Of a stretch of DNA of 64,000 nucleotides, positions 27,495 through 36,600 are shown piece after piece. Origin of the DNA: Scatosoma sp045127595 (GTDB taxonomy: Bacteria; Bacillota; Clostridia; Christensenellales; Borkfalkiaceae); NCBI GenBank assembly GCA_045127595.1, contig JBGVQS010000013.1, positions 62,001 to 126,000 of the forward strand. Direction: 5' to 3'. Each line of letters starts with the position of its first letter. Position 1 is the stretch's first letter. The notes beneath the pieces were generated by a model. The model was not told where the DNA came from. It saw only the letters and a program-made list of their open reading frames with translations, and did not search any database. Both the position numbers and the translations under genes were made by a program.

Positions 27495-28652
27495 TCAACC
27501 GTTTATAAGTTCTTCCGCCAACCTATCTATCTGCGCCGCATTTTCTTCATTAAGCGCGGAACGTAAGGTTACCGTATTTTCGGCAAAAGTTAGATTTTTC
27601 GCATTTTCCAACAGCGTTTTCATCTGCCTTGCCGCAACGGGCGCCCAAGTACCGTTTTCGATAAAACCGATTTTTCTATTTTGGAAATTATGGTCGGTCA
27701 ATTCGTGGATAAAGGTGCGCATAAATGGAAAAATCCCGCCGTTGTAGGTAGTCGTTGCCAACACCAGCTTTCCATAGCGGAAAGCATCCTCCGCCGCTTC
27801 GGACGTATCGCAACGCGCTAAATCGTGCAAAACGACCTTTGCGCAACCCTTTTCCGTCAGTTTTTGCGCGAGCGCTTCCACTGCCTTTTTCGTGTTCCCG
27901 TAAACGGAAGTATAGGCAATCACTACCCCCTCGCTTTCTACGCCGTAGCTTGACCAAACGTTATACAAGGAGAGATAATATCCTAAATTTTCCGATAAAA
28001 TAGGTCCGTGCAAAGGGCAAATACGCTCGATTGCAAAACCCGAAAGCTTTTTCAAGGCGTTTTGCACCTGAAAGCCGTATTTTGCCACGATCCCGACGTA
28101 ATAACGTCTTGCTTCGCAAGCCCAATCCTCCTCCGCATCCAAAGCGCCGAATTTCCCGAACGCGTCCGCGGAAAATAGGGTTTTGTCTTTATCCACGTAG
28201 GTAAAAATTACTTCCGGCCAGTGCACCATCGGCGCGGCGATAAACGTAAGCGTTCTTTCCCCGATGGAAACCTTATCCCCGTCCTTGATTACGTAGCGGC
28301 GATCGGAAAAATCGTCGCCAAAATACTGCTTCATCATCACGAACGCTTTGTCCGTAGAAAGAATTTTTGCCGTGGGATATTTCTTCGCAAACGCGCAAAT
28401 CCCCGCCGAATGGTCTGGCTCCATGTGTTGCACGATTAAATAATCGGGCGTCGTTCCGTTTAACGCCTTTTCCAAATTATCCAGCCATTCCTGCTCGAAT
28501 GCGCCGTCTACCGTATCGAATACCACCGTCTTTTTATCTTTAATCAAGTAGGAATTATACGCTACGCCGTTCGGCACGGGATATTGCCCTTCAAAAAGAT
28601 CGATTTTGCGATCGTTCACGCCGATATAATACATATTTTCACTGATCTGCAT
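27495..28652 (-). CDS. A-type flavoprotein (flavodiiron protein)
   Basis: The 385-residue protein would reduce oxygen (or nitric oxide) to water with electrons from NADH via rubredoxin, protecting an anaerobe. The N-terminal metallo-beta-lactamase-like domain carries the diiron ligands His76, Glu78, Asp80 and His81 in QHMEPDHSAG, with further His in MVHWPE and CPLHGP. A flavodoxin domain begins near residue 243 with VIAYTSVYGNTKKAVEAL, the FMN phosphate loop. Length is typical of the FprA group, with no fused rubredoxin. TAGGAG is the RBS. The gene is monocistronic, converging on rhaM; it supports an anaerobic lifestyle. Confidence 0.94.
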   Translation of the reverse strand: MQISENMYYIGVNDRKIDLFEGQYPVPNGVAYNSYLIKDKKTVVFDTVDGAFEQEWLDNLEKALNGTTPDYLIVQHMEPDHSAGICAFAKKYPTAKILSTDKAFVMMKQYFGDDFSDRRYVIKDGDKVSIGERTLTFIAAPMVHWPEVIFTYVDKDKTLFSADAFGKFGALDAEEDWACEARRYYVGIVAKYGFQVQNALKKLSGFAIERICPLHGPILSENLGYYLSLYNVWSSYGVESEGVVIAYTSVYGNTKKAVEALAQKLTEKGCAKVVLHDLARCDTSEAAEDAFRYGKLVLATTTYNGGIFPFMRTFIHELTDHNFQNRKIGFIENGTWAPVAARQMKTLLENAKNLTFAENTVTLRSALNEENAAQIDRLAEELING

Positions 28653-28730
28653 TTTTTTCTTCTCCTATTTATATATTGTGTATTTTTTGCCGATTTTTAC
28701 CTGCTTTGAAGTATATTCCTGCAAAGCAAT

Positions 28731-28940
28731 TTAATACTCCTTTCTCCCCAGCAAAAAATCAACGCTGACAGAAAATAGGTCCGCAATGTTGATTAGCATA
28801 TCAAAATCACATTCCCTTTGCCCCTTTTCCCAATAAGAGATAAGCCGAACGGAAACGTTCAGCTTTTCCGCAAGCTGTATGCGCGAAAGATTATTTTCAA
28901 TTCTTAATCCGTTTAACTGTTCCGAAAATTTATTAACCAT
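28731..28940 (-). CDS. Small XRE-family regulator (probable autorepressor)
   Basis: The 69-residue protein is essentially one helix-turn-helix domain: LRIENNLSRIQLAEKLNVSVRLISYWEKGQRE, followed by the usual DMLINIADLFSVSVDFLLGRKEY. It has no additional domain. Two near-identical palindromes lie 13 and 41 bases before its start codon, one of them inside a plus-strand promoter. The protein therefore probably represses both its own gene and the divergent transcription toward the glycosidase operon. Effector binding is unlikely with so little sequence; control by protein turnover or a partner protein would fit. Family assignment is firm; the target assignment is inference from the operator positions. 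Confidence 0.88.
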   Translation of the reverse strand: MVNKFSEQLNGLRIENNLSRIQLAEKLNVSVRLISYWEKGQRECDFDMLINIADLFSVSVDFLLGRKEY

Positions 28941-28952
28941 ACTATTATTTTA

Positions 28953-28966
28953 GAACAATTTGTTCC
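28953..28966. promoter_or_regulatory. Operator 1 (palindrome) upstream of the XRE gene
   Basis: GAACAATTTGTTCC is a near-perfect palindrome with half site GGAACA/TGTTCC. It lies 13 bases before the regulator's start codon and would block its transcription when bound. Confidence 0.7.
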
Positions 28967-28973
28967 AAAATAC

Positions 28974-29002
28974 TTGACTCGGAACAAAATGTTCCGTATA
29001 AT
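28974..29002 (+). promoter_or_regulatory. Promoter with embedded operator 2, divergent from the XRE gene
   Basis: TTGACT (28974-28979) and TATAAT (28997-29002) are 17 bases apart. The spacer is almost wholly filled by GGAACAAAATGTTCC (28981-28995), sharing the half site of operator 1. A bound regulator would exclude RNA polymerase. The transcript would run toward the GH109-like gene through about 200 bases that show no open frame worth calling. Confidence 0.8.
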
Positions 29003-29139
29003 ACATGTAGCAAATTAAACTGTACGTCGAACGGAAAAAATCCCCCAAAAAACATTGTTAAAGGCTTACTAAAAGTCCGATTTTTTATATTTCTTATCAA
29101 AAATGCAACATGACGACAAAAAAAAGCAACAAATAACAC

Positions 29140-29168
29140 TTGAAAAAAACGATTATATGGTGTACGAT
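29140..29168 (+). promoter_or_regulatory. Second candidate promoter of the GH109-GH4 operon
   Basis: TTGAAA (29140-29145) and TACGAT (29163-29168) are 17 bases apart, about 40 bases before the start codon of the GH109-like gene, which has AAAGGAGTT as RBS. No XRE half site lies here, so this promoter may be controlled separately. Confidence 0.5.
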
Positions 29169-29208
29169 ATACATAGTTAAATTTTTTAGCTGAAAGGAGT
29201 TAGAAATC

Positions 29209-30441
29209 ATGAGAAAAATTAACGTCGGCGTTGCCGGTTTAGGTCAAAGAGGTATGGGTTTGATTTACACCATACTTGCCTGTGAAGAAGCGAACGTCGT
29301 TGCTGTTTGCGATATCGTAGAAGAAAAGCGGAAAGCGGCGATTGAACGCGTAGAAGAAGTGCGTAAAACCACTCCCGTTGCCTATGCCGATTTTGAAGAA
29401 CTGTTAAACGATCCCAACGTGGAAGCGGTACTTATCAGCTCCTCTTGGGAAGAACATATCCGCATGGCAATCCGCGCGATGAAAGCGGGAAAAATCACCG
29501 CAATGGAAGTCGGCGGGGCTTACGATATAGAAGAATGTTGGGAACTCGTGCGGACGTACGAAGAAACCAAAACCCCTATTATGATGATGGAAAATTGCTG
29601 TTTCGATAAATTCGAGCTTCTTTCCACCTCTCTTGTCCGCGCTGGAAAGCTCGGCGAAGTCGTCTTTGCGCACGGCGCGTACAGCCACGATTTGCGCTTT
29701 GAAATGTTGGAAAACAACTACAATTACCGCTTGGGGAATTACTTAATGAGAAACTGTGAAAACTACCCCACGCACGAGCTTGGCCCGATTGCAAAGATGC
29801 TCGATATTAACCGCGGAAACAGAATGCTTTCCCTTGTTTCCCTTTCGAGTAAAGCGGCTGGATTAAAAGAAGTCTTCCCTCAATACGAATTAGGCAAAAA
29901 GTTTATCGGCACGCCCGTAAAACAGGGGGATATCGTTACCACGATCATCACTTGTGCAAACGGCGAACAAATCACGTTGACCTTGGACACTACCCTGCCC
30001 AAGCACTATTCGAGAGAATTTACCGTTCGCGGCACGAAAGGCTATTGCGTGCAGGAAGCGAACATGGTACTTTTTGACTGCAAGGAATTGCACGATTTTG
30101 CCGAACCGCACAAAACGTTGCAAAGATATTTGGACAACGGCGAAAATTACAAAGCATACTTGCCCGACTGTTGGAGAACCATCACGCAAAAAGAAATGGA
30201 GCTTGGGCACGGCGGTATGGATTATATGATGTTCAAAGCATTCTTTAAAGCTGTGATTGACGGCGCTCCTATGCCCGTAGACGTATATGACGCGGCGGCT
30301 TGGATGTGCATTACCGCACTTTCCGAACAGTCGATCGCACAAGGCGGCGCACCCCAACCCATTCCCGATTTCACCAAGGGCAAGTGGTTGACAAGACCCC
30401 GTTTGGACGTTGTAGAATTCCCGACGGTAGAAGAAGAATAA
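29209..30441 (+). CDS. GH109-like NAD-dependent glycosidase / Gfo-Idh-MocA oxidoreductase
   Basis: The 410-residue protein has an N-terminal Rossmann fold (VGVAGLGQRGMGL) and the central Gfo/Idh/MocA beta-sheet domain. Several stretches match the GH109 alpha-N-acetylgalactosaminidase group rather than plain dehydrogenases: NYPTHELGPIAKMLDINRGN, LVSLSSKA, the late HGGMDYMMFKAFFKAV, and VYDAAAWMCITALSEQS before IPDFTKG. GH109 enzymes hydrolyse through transient oxidation by tightly held NAD. No signal peptide or Tat motif is present, so it acts on imported sugar in the cytoplasm. It leads a three-gene operon with the GH4 enzyme (22 bases downstream) and the isomerase. The true substrate may differ from GalNAc. 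Confidence 0.85.
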   Translation: MRKINVGVAGLGQRGMGLIYTILACEEANVVAVCDIVEEKRKAAIERVEEVRKTTPVAYADFEELLNDPNVEAVLISSSWEEHIRMAIRAMKAGKITAMEVGGAYDIEECWELVRTYEETKTPIMMMENCCFDKFELLSTSLVRAGKLGEVVFAHGAYSHDLRFEMLENNYNYRLGNYLMRNCENYPTHELGPIAKMLDINRGNRMLSLVSLSSKAAGLKEVFPQYELGKKFIGTPVKQGDIVTTIITCANGEQITLTLDTTLPKHYSREFTVRGTKGYCVQEANMVLFDCKELHDFAEPHKTLQRYLDNGENYKAYLPDCWRTITQKEMELGHGGMDYMMFKAFFKAVIDGAPMPVDVYDAAAWMCITALSEQSIAQGGAPQPIPDFTKGKWLTRPRLDVVEFPTVEEE

Positions 30442-30463
30442 CTTTTAAAAAGGACTATATATT

Positions 30464-31783
30464 ATGAAGATTACTTTTTTAGGTGCAGGAAGCTCCGTTT
30501 TCGCAAAAAACGTGTTGGGCGATACAATGCTTTGCCCTAGCCTTAACGACGCGGAAATCGCCCTTTACGACATCGACGGCGCACGTTTGGAAGAATCCTA
30601 CGTTTTGATTACCCGTTTAAACGAAAACATCAACGAAAACCGCGCTACGGTTAAAAAATATCTCGGCGTAGAACAGCGTAAGGACGCTTTGCGCGACGCG
30701 GATTTCGTTATCAACGCCATTCAAGTCGGCGGTTACGAGCCTTGTACGGTTATCGATTTTGAAATCCCCAAAAAATACGGTTTGCGCCAAACGATCGGAG
30801 ATACACTCGGGATCGGCGGTATTTTCCGCGCGCTCCGCACCATCAAAGTTTTGCAAGAATTTGCAAACGACATGGAAGAAGTTTGCCCGAATGCTTGGTT
30901 TTTAAACTATACGAACCCCATGGCGATGCTCACGGGCTATATGCAAAGATATACGAAAGTGAAAACGATCGGGCTTTGCCACAGCGTACAGGTATGCGTA
31001 CCCATGCTCTTGGAATCCTTGGCGATGGACGTAAAAGCGGAAGATACGATTTACCAAATCGCAGGGATCAACCATATGGCTTGGCTTTTGAATATTACCG
31101 ATAAGCAAGGAAACGATTTATATCCCGAAATCAAACGCCGCGCAAAAGAAAAGAACGCAGGCGAAAAGCACTGGGATATGGTGCGCTATGATTATATCGA
31201 TAAGTTCGGACATTACTGCACGGAAAGCAGCGAACACAACGCTGAATACAGCGCGCTGTATATAAAGCCCAACCGCGAAGATTTGATCGAAAAATTCAAT
31301 ATTCCCCTTGACGAATATCCCCGCCGTTGCGTAAACCAAATCAACGACTGGAAAAAGGAATATGCAGAGCTGCTTGCAGGCGGAAAAATCGAACATACCC
31401 GCTCCCGCGAATACGCTTCCCGTATCATGGAAGCTATGGTAACCAACCAGCCGTACATTATCGGCGGTAACGTCATCAACAACGGCGTTATTACCAACCT
31501 TCCCGATAATGCGTGCGTAGAAGTCCCCTGCGTCGTCAACGCAAACGGTATCACGCCCACCTACGTCGGCGAACTCCCCTTGCAGTTGGCGGCAATGAAC
31601 TCCTTAAACGTACACGTACAACTTTTGACCATCGAAGCGGCAAAGAAAAAGGAAATGTCCTACGTATATCAAGCGGCGCTCGTTGAACCGCATACCGCGG
31701 CACAGCTTTCCACCGACGAAATCGTTGCCCTTTGCGACGAACTTGCCGAAGCGCACGCAAAAGCAGGCTTCCCCATTTTCTAA
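30464..31783 (+). CDS. melA: GH4 alpha-galactosidase, NAD- and Mn-dependent
   Basis: The 439-residue enzyme hydrolyses alpha-galactosides in the cytoplasm by the GH4 redox-elimination mechanism. The Rossmann start is ITFLGAGSSVFAKNVLGD; the line GGYEPCTVIDFEIPKKYGL, NYTNPMAM, the metal-binding GLCHSVQ and GINHMAW all follow E. coli MelA closely. The CHSV form of the metal motif is that of alpha-galactosidases; phospho-glucosidases and glucuronidases of GH4 differ there. HTAAQLSTDEI near the end is conserved too. Length is normal. It lies in an operon with a GH109-like enzyme and a TIM-barrel isomerase, so intact alpha-galactosides probably enter by the ABC importer rather than a PTS. Confidence 0.92.
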   Translation: MKITFLGAGSSVFAKNVLGDTMLCPSLNDAEIALYDIDGARLEESYVLITRLNENINENRATVKKYLGVEQRKDALRDADFVINAIQVGGYEPCTVIDFEIPKKYGLRQTIGDTLGIGGIFRALRTIKVLQEFANDMEEVCPNAWFLNYTNPMAMLTGYMQRYTKVKTIGLCHSVQVCVPMLLESLAMDVKAEDTIYQIAGINHMAWLLNITDKQGNDLYPEIKRRAKEKNAGEKHWDMVRYDYIDKFGHYCTESSEHNAEYSALYIKPNREDLIEKFNIPLDEYPRRCVNQINDWKKEYAELLAGGKIEHTRSREYASRIMEAMVTNQPYIIGGNVINNGVITNLPDNACVEVPCVVNANGITPTYVGELPLQLAAMNSLNVHVQLLTIEAAKKKEMSYVYQAALVEPHTAAQLSTDEIVALCDELAEAHAKAGFPIF

Positions 31784-31794
31784 ATATAACAACC

Positions 31795-31822
31795 AACCCA
31801 CAAACCGTCGTGTTTGTGGGTT
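31795..31822 (+). terminator. Intercistronic hairpin after melA (possible attenuating terminator)
   Basis: AACCCACAAAC-CGTCGT-GTTTGTGGGTT is an 11-bp perfect stem just after the stop codon. It is not followed by a clean T run (ATTCAT), so it may stabilise the upstream mRNA or lower expression of the next gene rather than end transcription. Confidence 0.5.
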
Positions 31823-31839
31823 ATTCATAAGGAAAATAT

Positions 31840-32688
31840 ATGAAATTCAGTCTTTATAGCGGATTCAATCAAACGGTCGGAGAAAAGGGCTTGCAGGAAA
31901 CCGCCGCTTGGGCGCAAAATAACGGATATTCTTGCGTGGAGTTCTTGCAATTAGACGCGGAAAACTGGTGCAAAATCGTCGAAACGCCCGAGCAAGCCGC
32001 TCAGGTCAAGCAAACGCTGCTTTGCCACGGTTTAAGCGTTTCCTGCTATTCTGTTGCCGTAAATTTATTAAACGGACAAGCCGCCGTGGAATATTTAAAA
32101 TCCCAAGCCGACCTTGCGGCGGCACTCGGCGCGCCATTTTTACACCACACCTTGATCGACAGCCTGTCCTTTGACGAAAACGCGCCCGCTTTCAACGAAG
32201 TCTTCGAGCAAATTCTCGATCGAGCAACCGAGGTCGCAAAATATTGCCAAACCTTGGGCATTACTTGCTTATACGAAGAACAGGGTTTTTATTTTAACGG
32301 GATCAAAAATTTGAAACGGTTTTTCAAAGCCATCAAAAAACGCTGTAAAAACGTCGGAATTTGCGGAGATTTCGGCAACATCCTATTTGTCGACGAATCC
32401 CCCGTCCGCTTTTTACGTGCCTTTAAAAGGGATATTAAACACGTACATTTAAAAGATTACGTTTACACGAAAAACATAGACGGTTTGCCCGACAAAGAAT
32501 GTTGGTTAAAAACCAAAAAGGGCGGATACGTAAAAGACGTTCCTTTTGGCGCTGGCATAATTGACGTTAAAAAATGCTTTAAAATATTGCGTTCCGCTAA
32601 ATACGACGGCGTTTTTTCGTTGGAGCTTGTCCAACCTGCCGTCAATAATCCCGCTGCTATGGAGCTATCCAAAAGCTTATTTGAATAA
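31840..32688 (+). CDS. Sugar phosphate isomerase/epimerase-like TIM-barrel protein
   Basis: The 282-residue protein belongs to the AP-endonuclease-2-like TIM-barrel group (xylose isomerase-like). Conserved metal-site features are seen: LYEEQGFYFNG, GICGDFGN, RFLRAFKRDIKHVHLKDYVY with the HVHLKD signature, and DGVFSLELVQPA at the end. Members isomerise or epimerise keto-sugars, or act on inositol derivatives; the substrate cannot be told from sequence. It is cytoplasmic and third in the GH109-GH4 operon, separated by a hairpin. AAGGAAAA precedes the ATG. A step converting the released sugar, or an oxidised intermediate from the NAD-dependent enzymes, is a reasonable inference. Confidence 0.88.
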   Translation: MKFSLYSGFNQTVGEKGLQETAAWAQNNGYSCVEFLQLDAENWCKIVETPEQAAQVKQTLLCHGLSVSCYSVAVNLLNGQAAVEYLKSQADLAAALGAPFLHHTLIDSLSFDENAPAFNEVFEQILDRATEVAKYCQTLGITCLYEEQGFYFNGIKNLKRFFKAIKKRCKNVGICGDFGNILFVDESPVRFLRAFKRDIKHVHLKDYVYTKNIDGLPDKECWLKTKKGGYVKDVPFGAGIIDVKKCFKILRSAKYDGVFSLELVQPAVNNPAAMELSKSLFE

Positions 32689-32690
32689 TG

Positions 32691-32727
32691 AAAATCGCTT
32701 GAACAAAATACGTTCAAGCGATTTTTT
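32691..32727. terminator. Terminator between the isomerase and DMT transporter genes
   Basis: AAAATCGCTTGAAC-AAAATAC-GTTCAAGCGATTTTTT is a long perfect stem with T on one side and A on the other. It serves the convergent genes on both strands. Confidence 0.88.
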
Positions 32728-33610
32728 ATATAGATAATAATGCTACGGCAATACAACCGAGCACAATCCCAAACCATTGCCAAGGGCGCATTTTTTCCTT
32801 GAATGCGAACAAAGAAAAAAGCATGGTAATCATCAATCCCCCGATAGAAAGCACGGGATAGATCAAGCTTGGCGACAGCGTGGATACAGCCATTAAAATG
32901 ACAAACAGATTATTTAATACGTTACACACACCCGACAAAACAGGAAAATGCGCCGATCTTTTGAGTATCTTCCCTACGTTTCCCTTTTCGCTACGTGCAA
33001 AGCGTACGCAACAAATTAAAAAGGCAAACAACGTAGCAAAGCACATCATTTGATTTCCGTGTTCCCCGTCGAAGCGTATTTGCTGTGTCTTTTGTATAAT
33101 CGTACAACAAGCATTCCCGAAAAACATTACCGTAACGTATAACAACCAACGTTTGTTTGATTTTCCTGCCTTTTCATTCCCGTCGTATAAGCATAAAACC
33201 AATGCCGCTACCACCAAAATTAAACCAACTACGACCAAAAGTGTAACTTTCGTATCCCAAAAGAAAAAGCCCCATATCGTCGTACCAATCAAGGAAAGCT
33301 GCATAATCAGCGAAGTCAACGCCACCGAGCCGTTATCCAGTGCCTTGATCATGCCGACCATAGCCAACGTGTACCCCGCACCAAAAGCAAGCGCATACGG
33401 CAACACCTTGATTTCAAAAGAAAAATCAATCAAATACAAAATGAGCCAACCGATAAATACACTGCAAATTTGCACAAAACTATATAACGCAGATGCGTTT
33501 TCTTTTTCGTTTTTTCGGTTATAATACGCCCCGAAAATACTCGTCATAGCGATACAACTCGTCGCTGCTACCAAATAAAAATATACCATCATTTTTTTGT
33601 ACTCTGTCAT
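32726..33610 (-). CDS. EamA/DMT-superfamily transporter
   Basis: The 294-residue protein has ten hydrophobic segments arranged as two repeats of five, the hallmark of EamA-type drug/metabolite transporters. Examples are VGLILVVAALVLCLY, PVLSIGGLMITMLFSLFAF and the ending WQWFGIVLGCIAVALLSI. Known relatives export amino acids, sugars or cofactors, or import metabolites; no substrate can be assigned. Its start codon follows directly on the T run of the terminator of the surface-protein operon, so the promoter must lie within or just before that hairpin, or transcription reads through. It converges on the isomerase gene. Confidence 0.9.
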   Translation of the reverse strand: MTEYKKMMVYFYLVAATSCIAMTSIFGAYYNRKNEKENASALYSFVQICSVFIGWLILYLIDFSFEIKVLPYALAFGAGYTLAMVGMIKALDNGSVALTSLIMQLSLIGTTIWGFFFWDTKVTLLVVVGLILVVAALVLCLYDGNEKAGKSNKRWLLYVTVMFFGNACCTIIQKTQQIRFDGEHGNQMMCFATLFAFLICCVRFARSEKGNVGKILKRSAHFPVLSGVCNVLNNLFVILMAVSTLSPSLIYPVLSIGGLMITMLFSLFAFKEKMRPWQWFGIVLGCIAVALLSI

Positions 33611-33646
33611 AAAAACAGTCCGAGTCCTTTTTTGAACTCGGACTGT
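33611..33646 (-). terminator. Terminator of the ~27.8-kb surface-protein operon
   Basis: On the minus strand ACAGTCCGAGT-TCAAAAAAGG-ACTCGGACTGT is followed by TTTTT, about 25 bases after the stop codon of the 2027-residue protein. The T run touches the start codon of the DMT gene. Confidence 0.85.
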
Positions 33647-33671
33647 CTTTCTATTATTTTATTCTTTCTTT

Positions 33672-36600
33672 TTAAGAAAGGAAGCCTTCCAAGATTGCAC
33701 GCTGTTCTTCGCTAAATCTGCTATAACCGCCGTCTACCGTATTGCCGTAATATTTCGATTCGACCAAACCAGCGTCCGCCAAAGCCTTCGCGGCAATTTC
33801 CGAAACGGAACGTGCGTTATCCGTTACGTTTGCATAGAAAGTAGCAACTGCGCCGTCCGCATACGTTACCGTCATATAACCGCGCGCCGCGAATTTCCAA
33901 TCGTAGTGGTGTGCCTTGATCGTAGCAAGTACGCCGTTGAAATAGAGATACTTGCCAACGGTATGTTGATTTGTAGAAGCAACGTCAAGCTTCGTGATTG
34001 TCGCGTCCGTCGTCAACAAGCTGTAATTGATTACGCCGTCCACGGAAATATCGTCCGCTTTCGCAATCAACGTACCGAACGTTACGATTTCGCTTAAATA
34101 GTTTTCATATACGCTATTATCCAAATAGGTCTGGAAGCGCATACCCGTAGGCTCGCCGAAACGAACTGCCGCACCGTTGATCATCGAGAAGTTTGCAAAT
34201 ACCGCAACAATATCCAAACCGCTTGCCTTATTGTATACCGTACCCGCGGGATACAATTTTCCGTCGATCGAATAACCGAGGAATACGCGTCCTGTACGGG
34301 TAAGAGCAGGTAACGCTCCGTTAAAGCCTGCGCTGGTATCGATTACCGCATTGCCGTAGTTATCAAAAATCGCGTCGGGCAATTTTTCAAACTTCGCAAC
34401 AACCGTTTGCGTCGTACCACCGCTAGCCGTCGCGCCTTTTACCGAATAGGTATCGCCCGCATAAAGCGTACCGCCCACGTCGTATCCAACAAATTTATAT
34501 CCGTCCTTATAAAGCGTCGGCAACTTGCTCTGCGAGCCGATCATAGTACCCATACCGCTTGCCGTTGCCGTAAACAAGGTATTGCCACTTTCGTCATTCA
34601 CCGTAACGGTATTGGTGTATTGCGTGAAGAAATTCGCAAACGAACCCGTCAAATGCAACCAACCTGCCGTGAACCCTTTGTAGTTCTTATACGAAGAAGC
34701 TGTACCGTCCGCCATGAGTCCGTTATAGCCTGCTTTGTACAAATTATTGGCAATCGTCGCGGAAGTCATGTTCAAATGGTGATCTTCAATTTCTTCGCCG
34801 TTTTCATTGTAAACTGCACCGTCAAAGAGCATCTTGCCCCAATAAGAGGTTGAGCCAGTGAATAACACCGTAAGTTTATCCCCTGCCGAAACGGTAATAC
34901 CGTTAGGCAAAATATCCGTCATCATAAGCGAACCACCGCTGCTTCCCCACGGTCCGTATAAGCCATTTGCATACGTAATGGTGTCGGTATCGTCGGGATC
35001 GGTCAAAGGAACAATTCTCGTCAACCCGTCTTTCGCGCAGGTTTGCAATACCGTAACTCGACCATTTTTTGCCTTGATATATGCTTCCGCGTCAAATTTA
35101 TAAATACCGTCCGTAGAAATATCAATCGATACGGCATACGCTTTCCAATTATCACGGAACTGTACGCCGTTATATGCGATTTGCAACGTCGTGCTGTCGC
35201 CCACCGTATTGTTGCGAAGACCAGTGGAGCTAGCATATACGCCAAACGGCTGTACGTTCGGCATCACGACGAGTTGTCTTGTATCTTCTGCCTCAGGCCA
35301 TACGGGTTCTTCTTCATCGGGAACTTCCGTTTCTTCCTGTTCGCCAAGATTTACCGTAAAGCTGTTATAATCCCCGAAAAGCTCCCCTTGTACCATCGAG
35401 TAATGGTTCAAAGTCAACGTTTTACCGTCTTTAGAGAATTTCAAAATGGACATCAAGCCAGGCTGCGTAACGCCCGTGAATTCGTGCGCGGAGGAGTCGA
35501 TCATAAACGTCCAAACCTTGTTGCCGTTTACGCCCGTCATCTGCTTACGCACAATGTCTTCACCGCTCGAATGTCCGCAAATCATCAGCTCGATATTCGA
35601 ATGCAAGCTTACAAATTTATCCCAAACTGCACTACCGCTATTATTGATACCCGATGAACCCATAAGACTCGTCATCAACGTGCCTCTGCTACCCAAGTAT
35701 GCGTGCGTAGAAACGATAATTTTGTAATCGGTAAAGTACGCCGCAACTTCGTTTGCCCAAGCAAGAACAGTATCGTCTGCTTCCAAATCAAGTACAAGCA
35801 TCAAATATTTGTTATCGCCTATTTCAAGCTTTTCATAATAGCTGTAAATATGATTTACGCTATTTCTTGTCGTATAGCAATATTTTGCAGGTTCATTTTC
35901 CAACCGATCGTCCGTAGTTGCTTTCGTATATGCGGAACTCTGCGTCCAATATTCATCCCAAACAGCCAAAGCCCCTGCGTCAAAACCGCCGTCGTGATTA
36001 CCGCGCACCAACGACCAAGGAATTCCTGCCGTCGTCAGCTTACCAAGCATTTGGAATGCATACATTGCTTCGATTTTTCCTTCTACTTCCCACTTTTTCT
36101 TGGAAGGATCTACGTTCGAAGCCACATAATAGTTCAAATTATCCGTCAAATCGCCCACGTGCATTACGTATTGCAAATTAAGAAGATCTTTGTTATCGAT
36201 CAACCATTGCATATTTCTAAAGCCGATATTACCTTCCGGGTCATAACCTTCCGCGTAAATATTCGTACCGGGATTGTAACCGTTCGCGCGAGAAAAGAGC
36301 ATCTGCGTATCGGGAATAACCGCAAAGCTGAATTCCCCGTCTTCCGCTGCAAAATAGCTATTCTCTACCTTTTCCCAACCGAATGCGTCCGTTGCGTCTG
36401 CGTTTACGTAATCGTAATATTCGCCCGCTTCACCGCTTGCGAAATCTACGCCGCCAAGCAACGTTGCGTCGCTAGGGATAACCCCATGCGCGTCTTCCGC
36501 TACGCCGTCAGCATTCAAAAGCGTGGAATATACGCGCACGTCAGCAATCGAGCCGTGGAAATCGGGGGTAAAGCTGAGCGCCAAAATTTTATCGTTCGTA

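Noticed and set aside
28945..29139. A 64-codon minus-strand frame upstream of the small XRE gene
   Set aside because: It covers the promoter and operators, has no RBS and has a random hydrophobic/aromatic composition.
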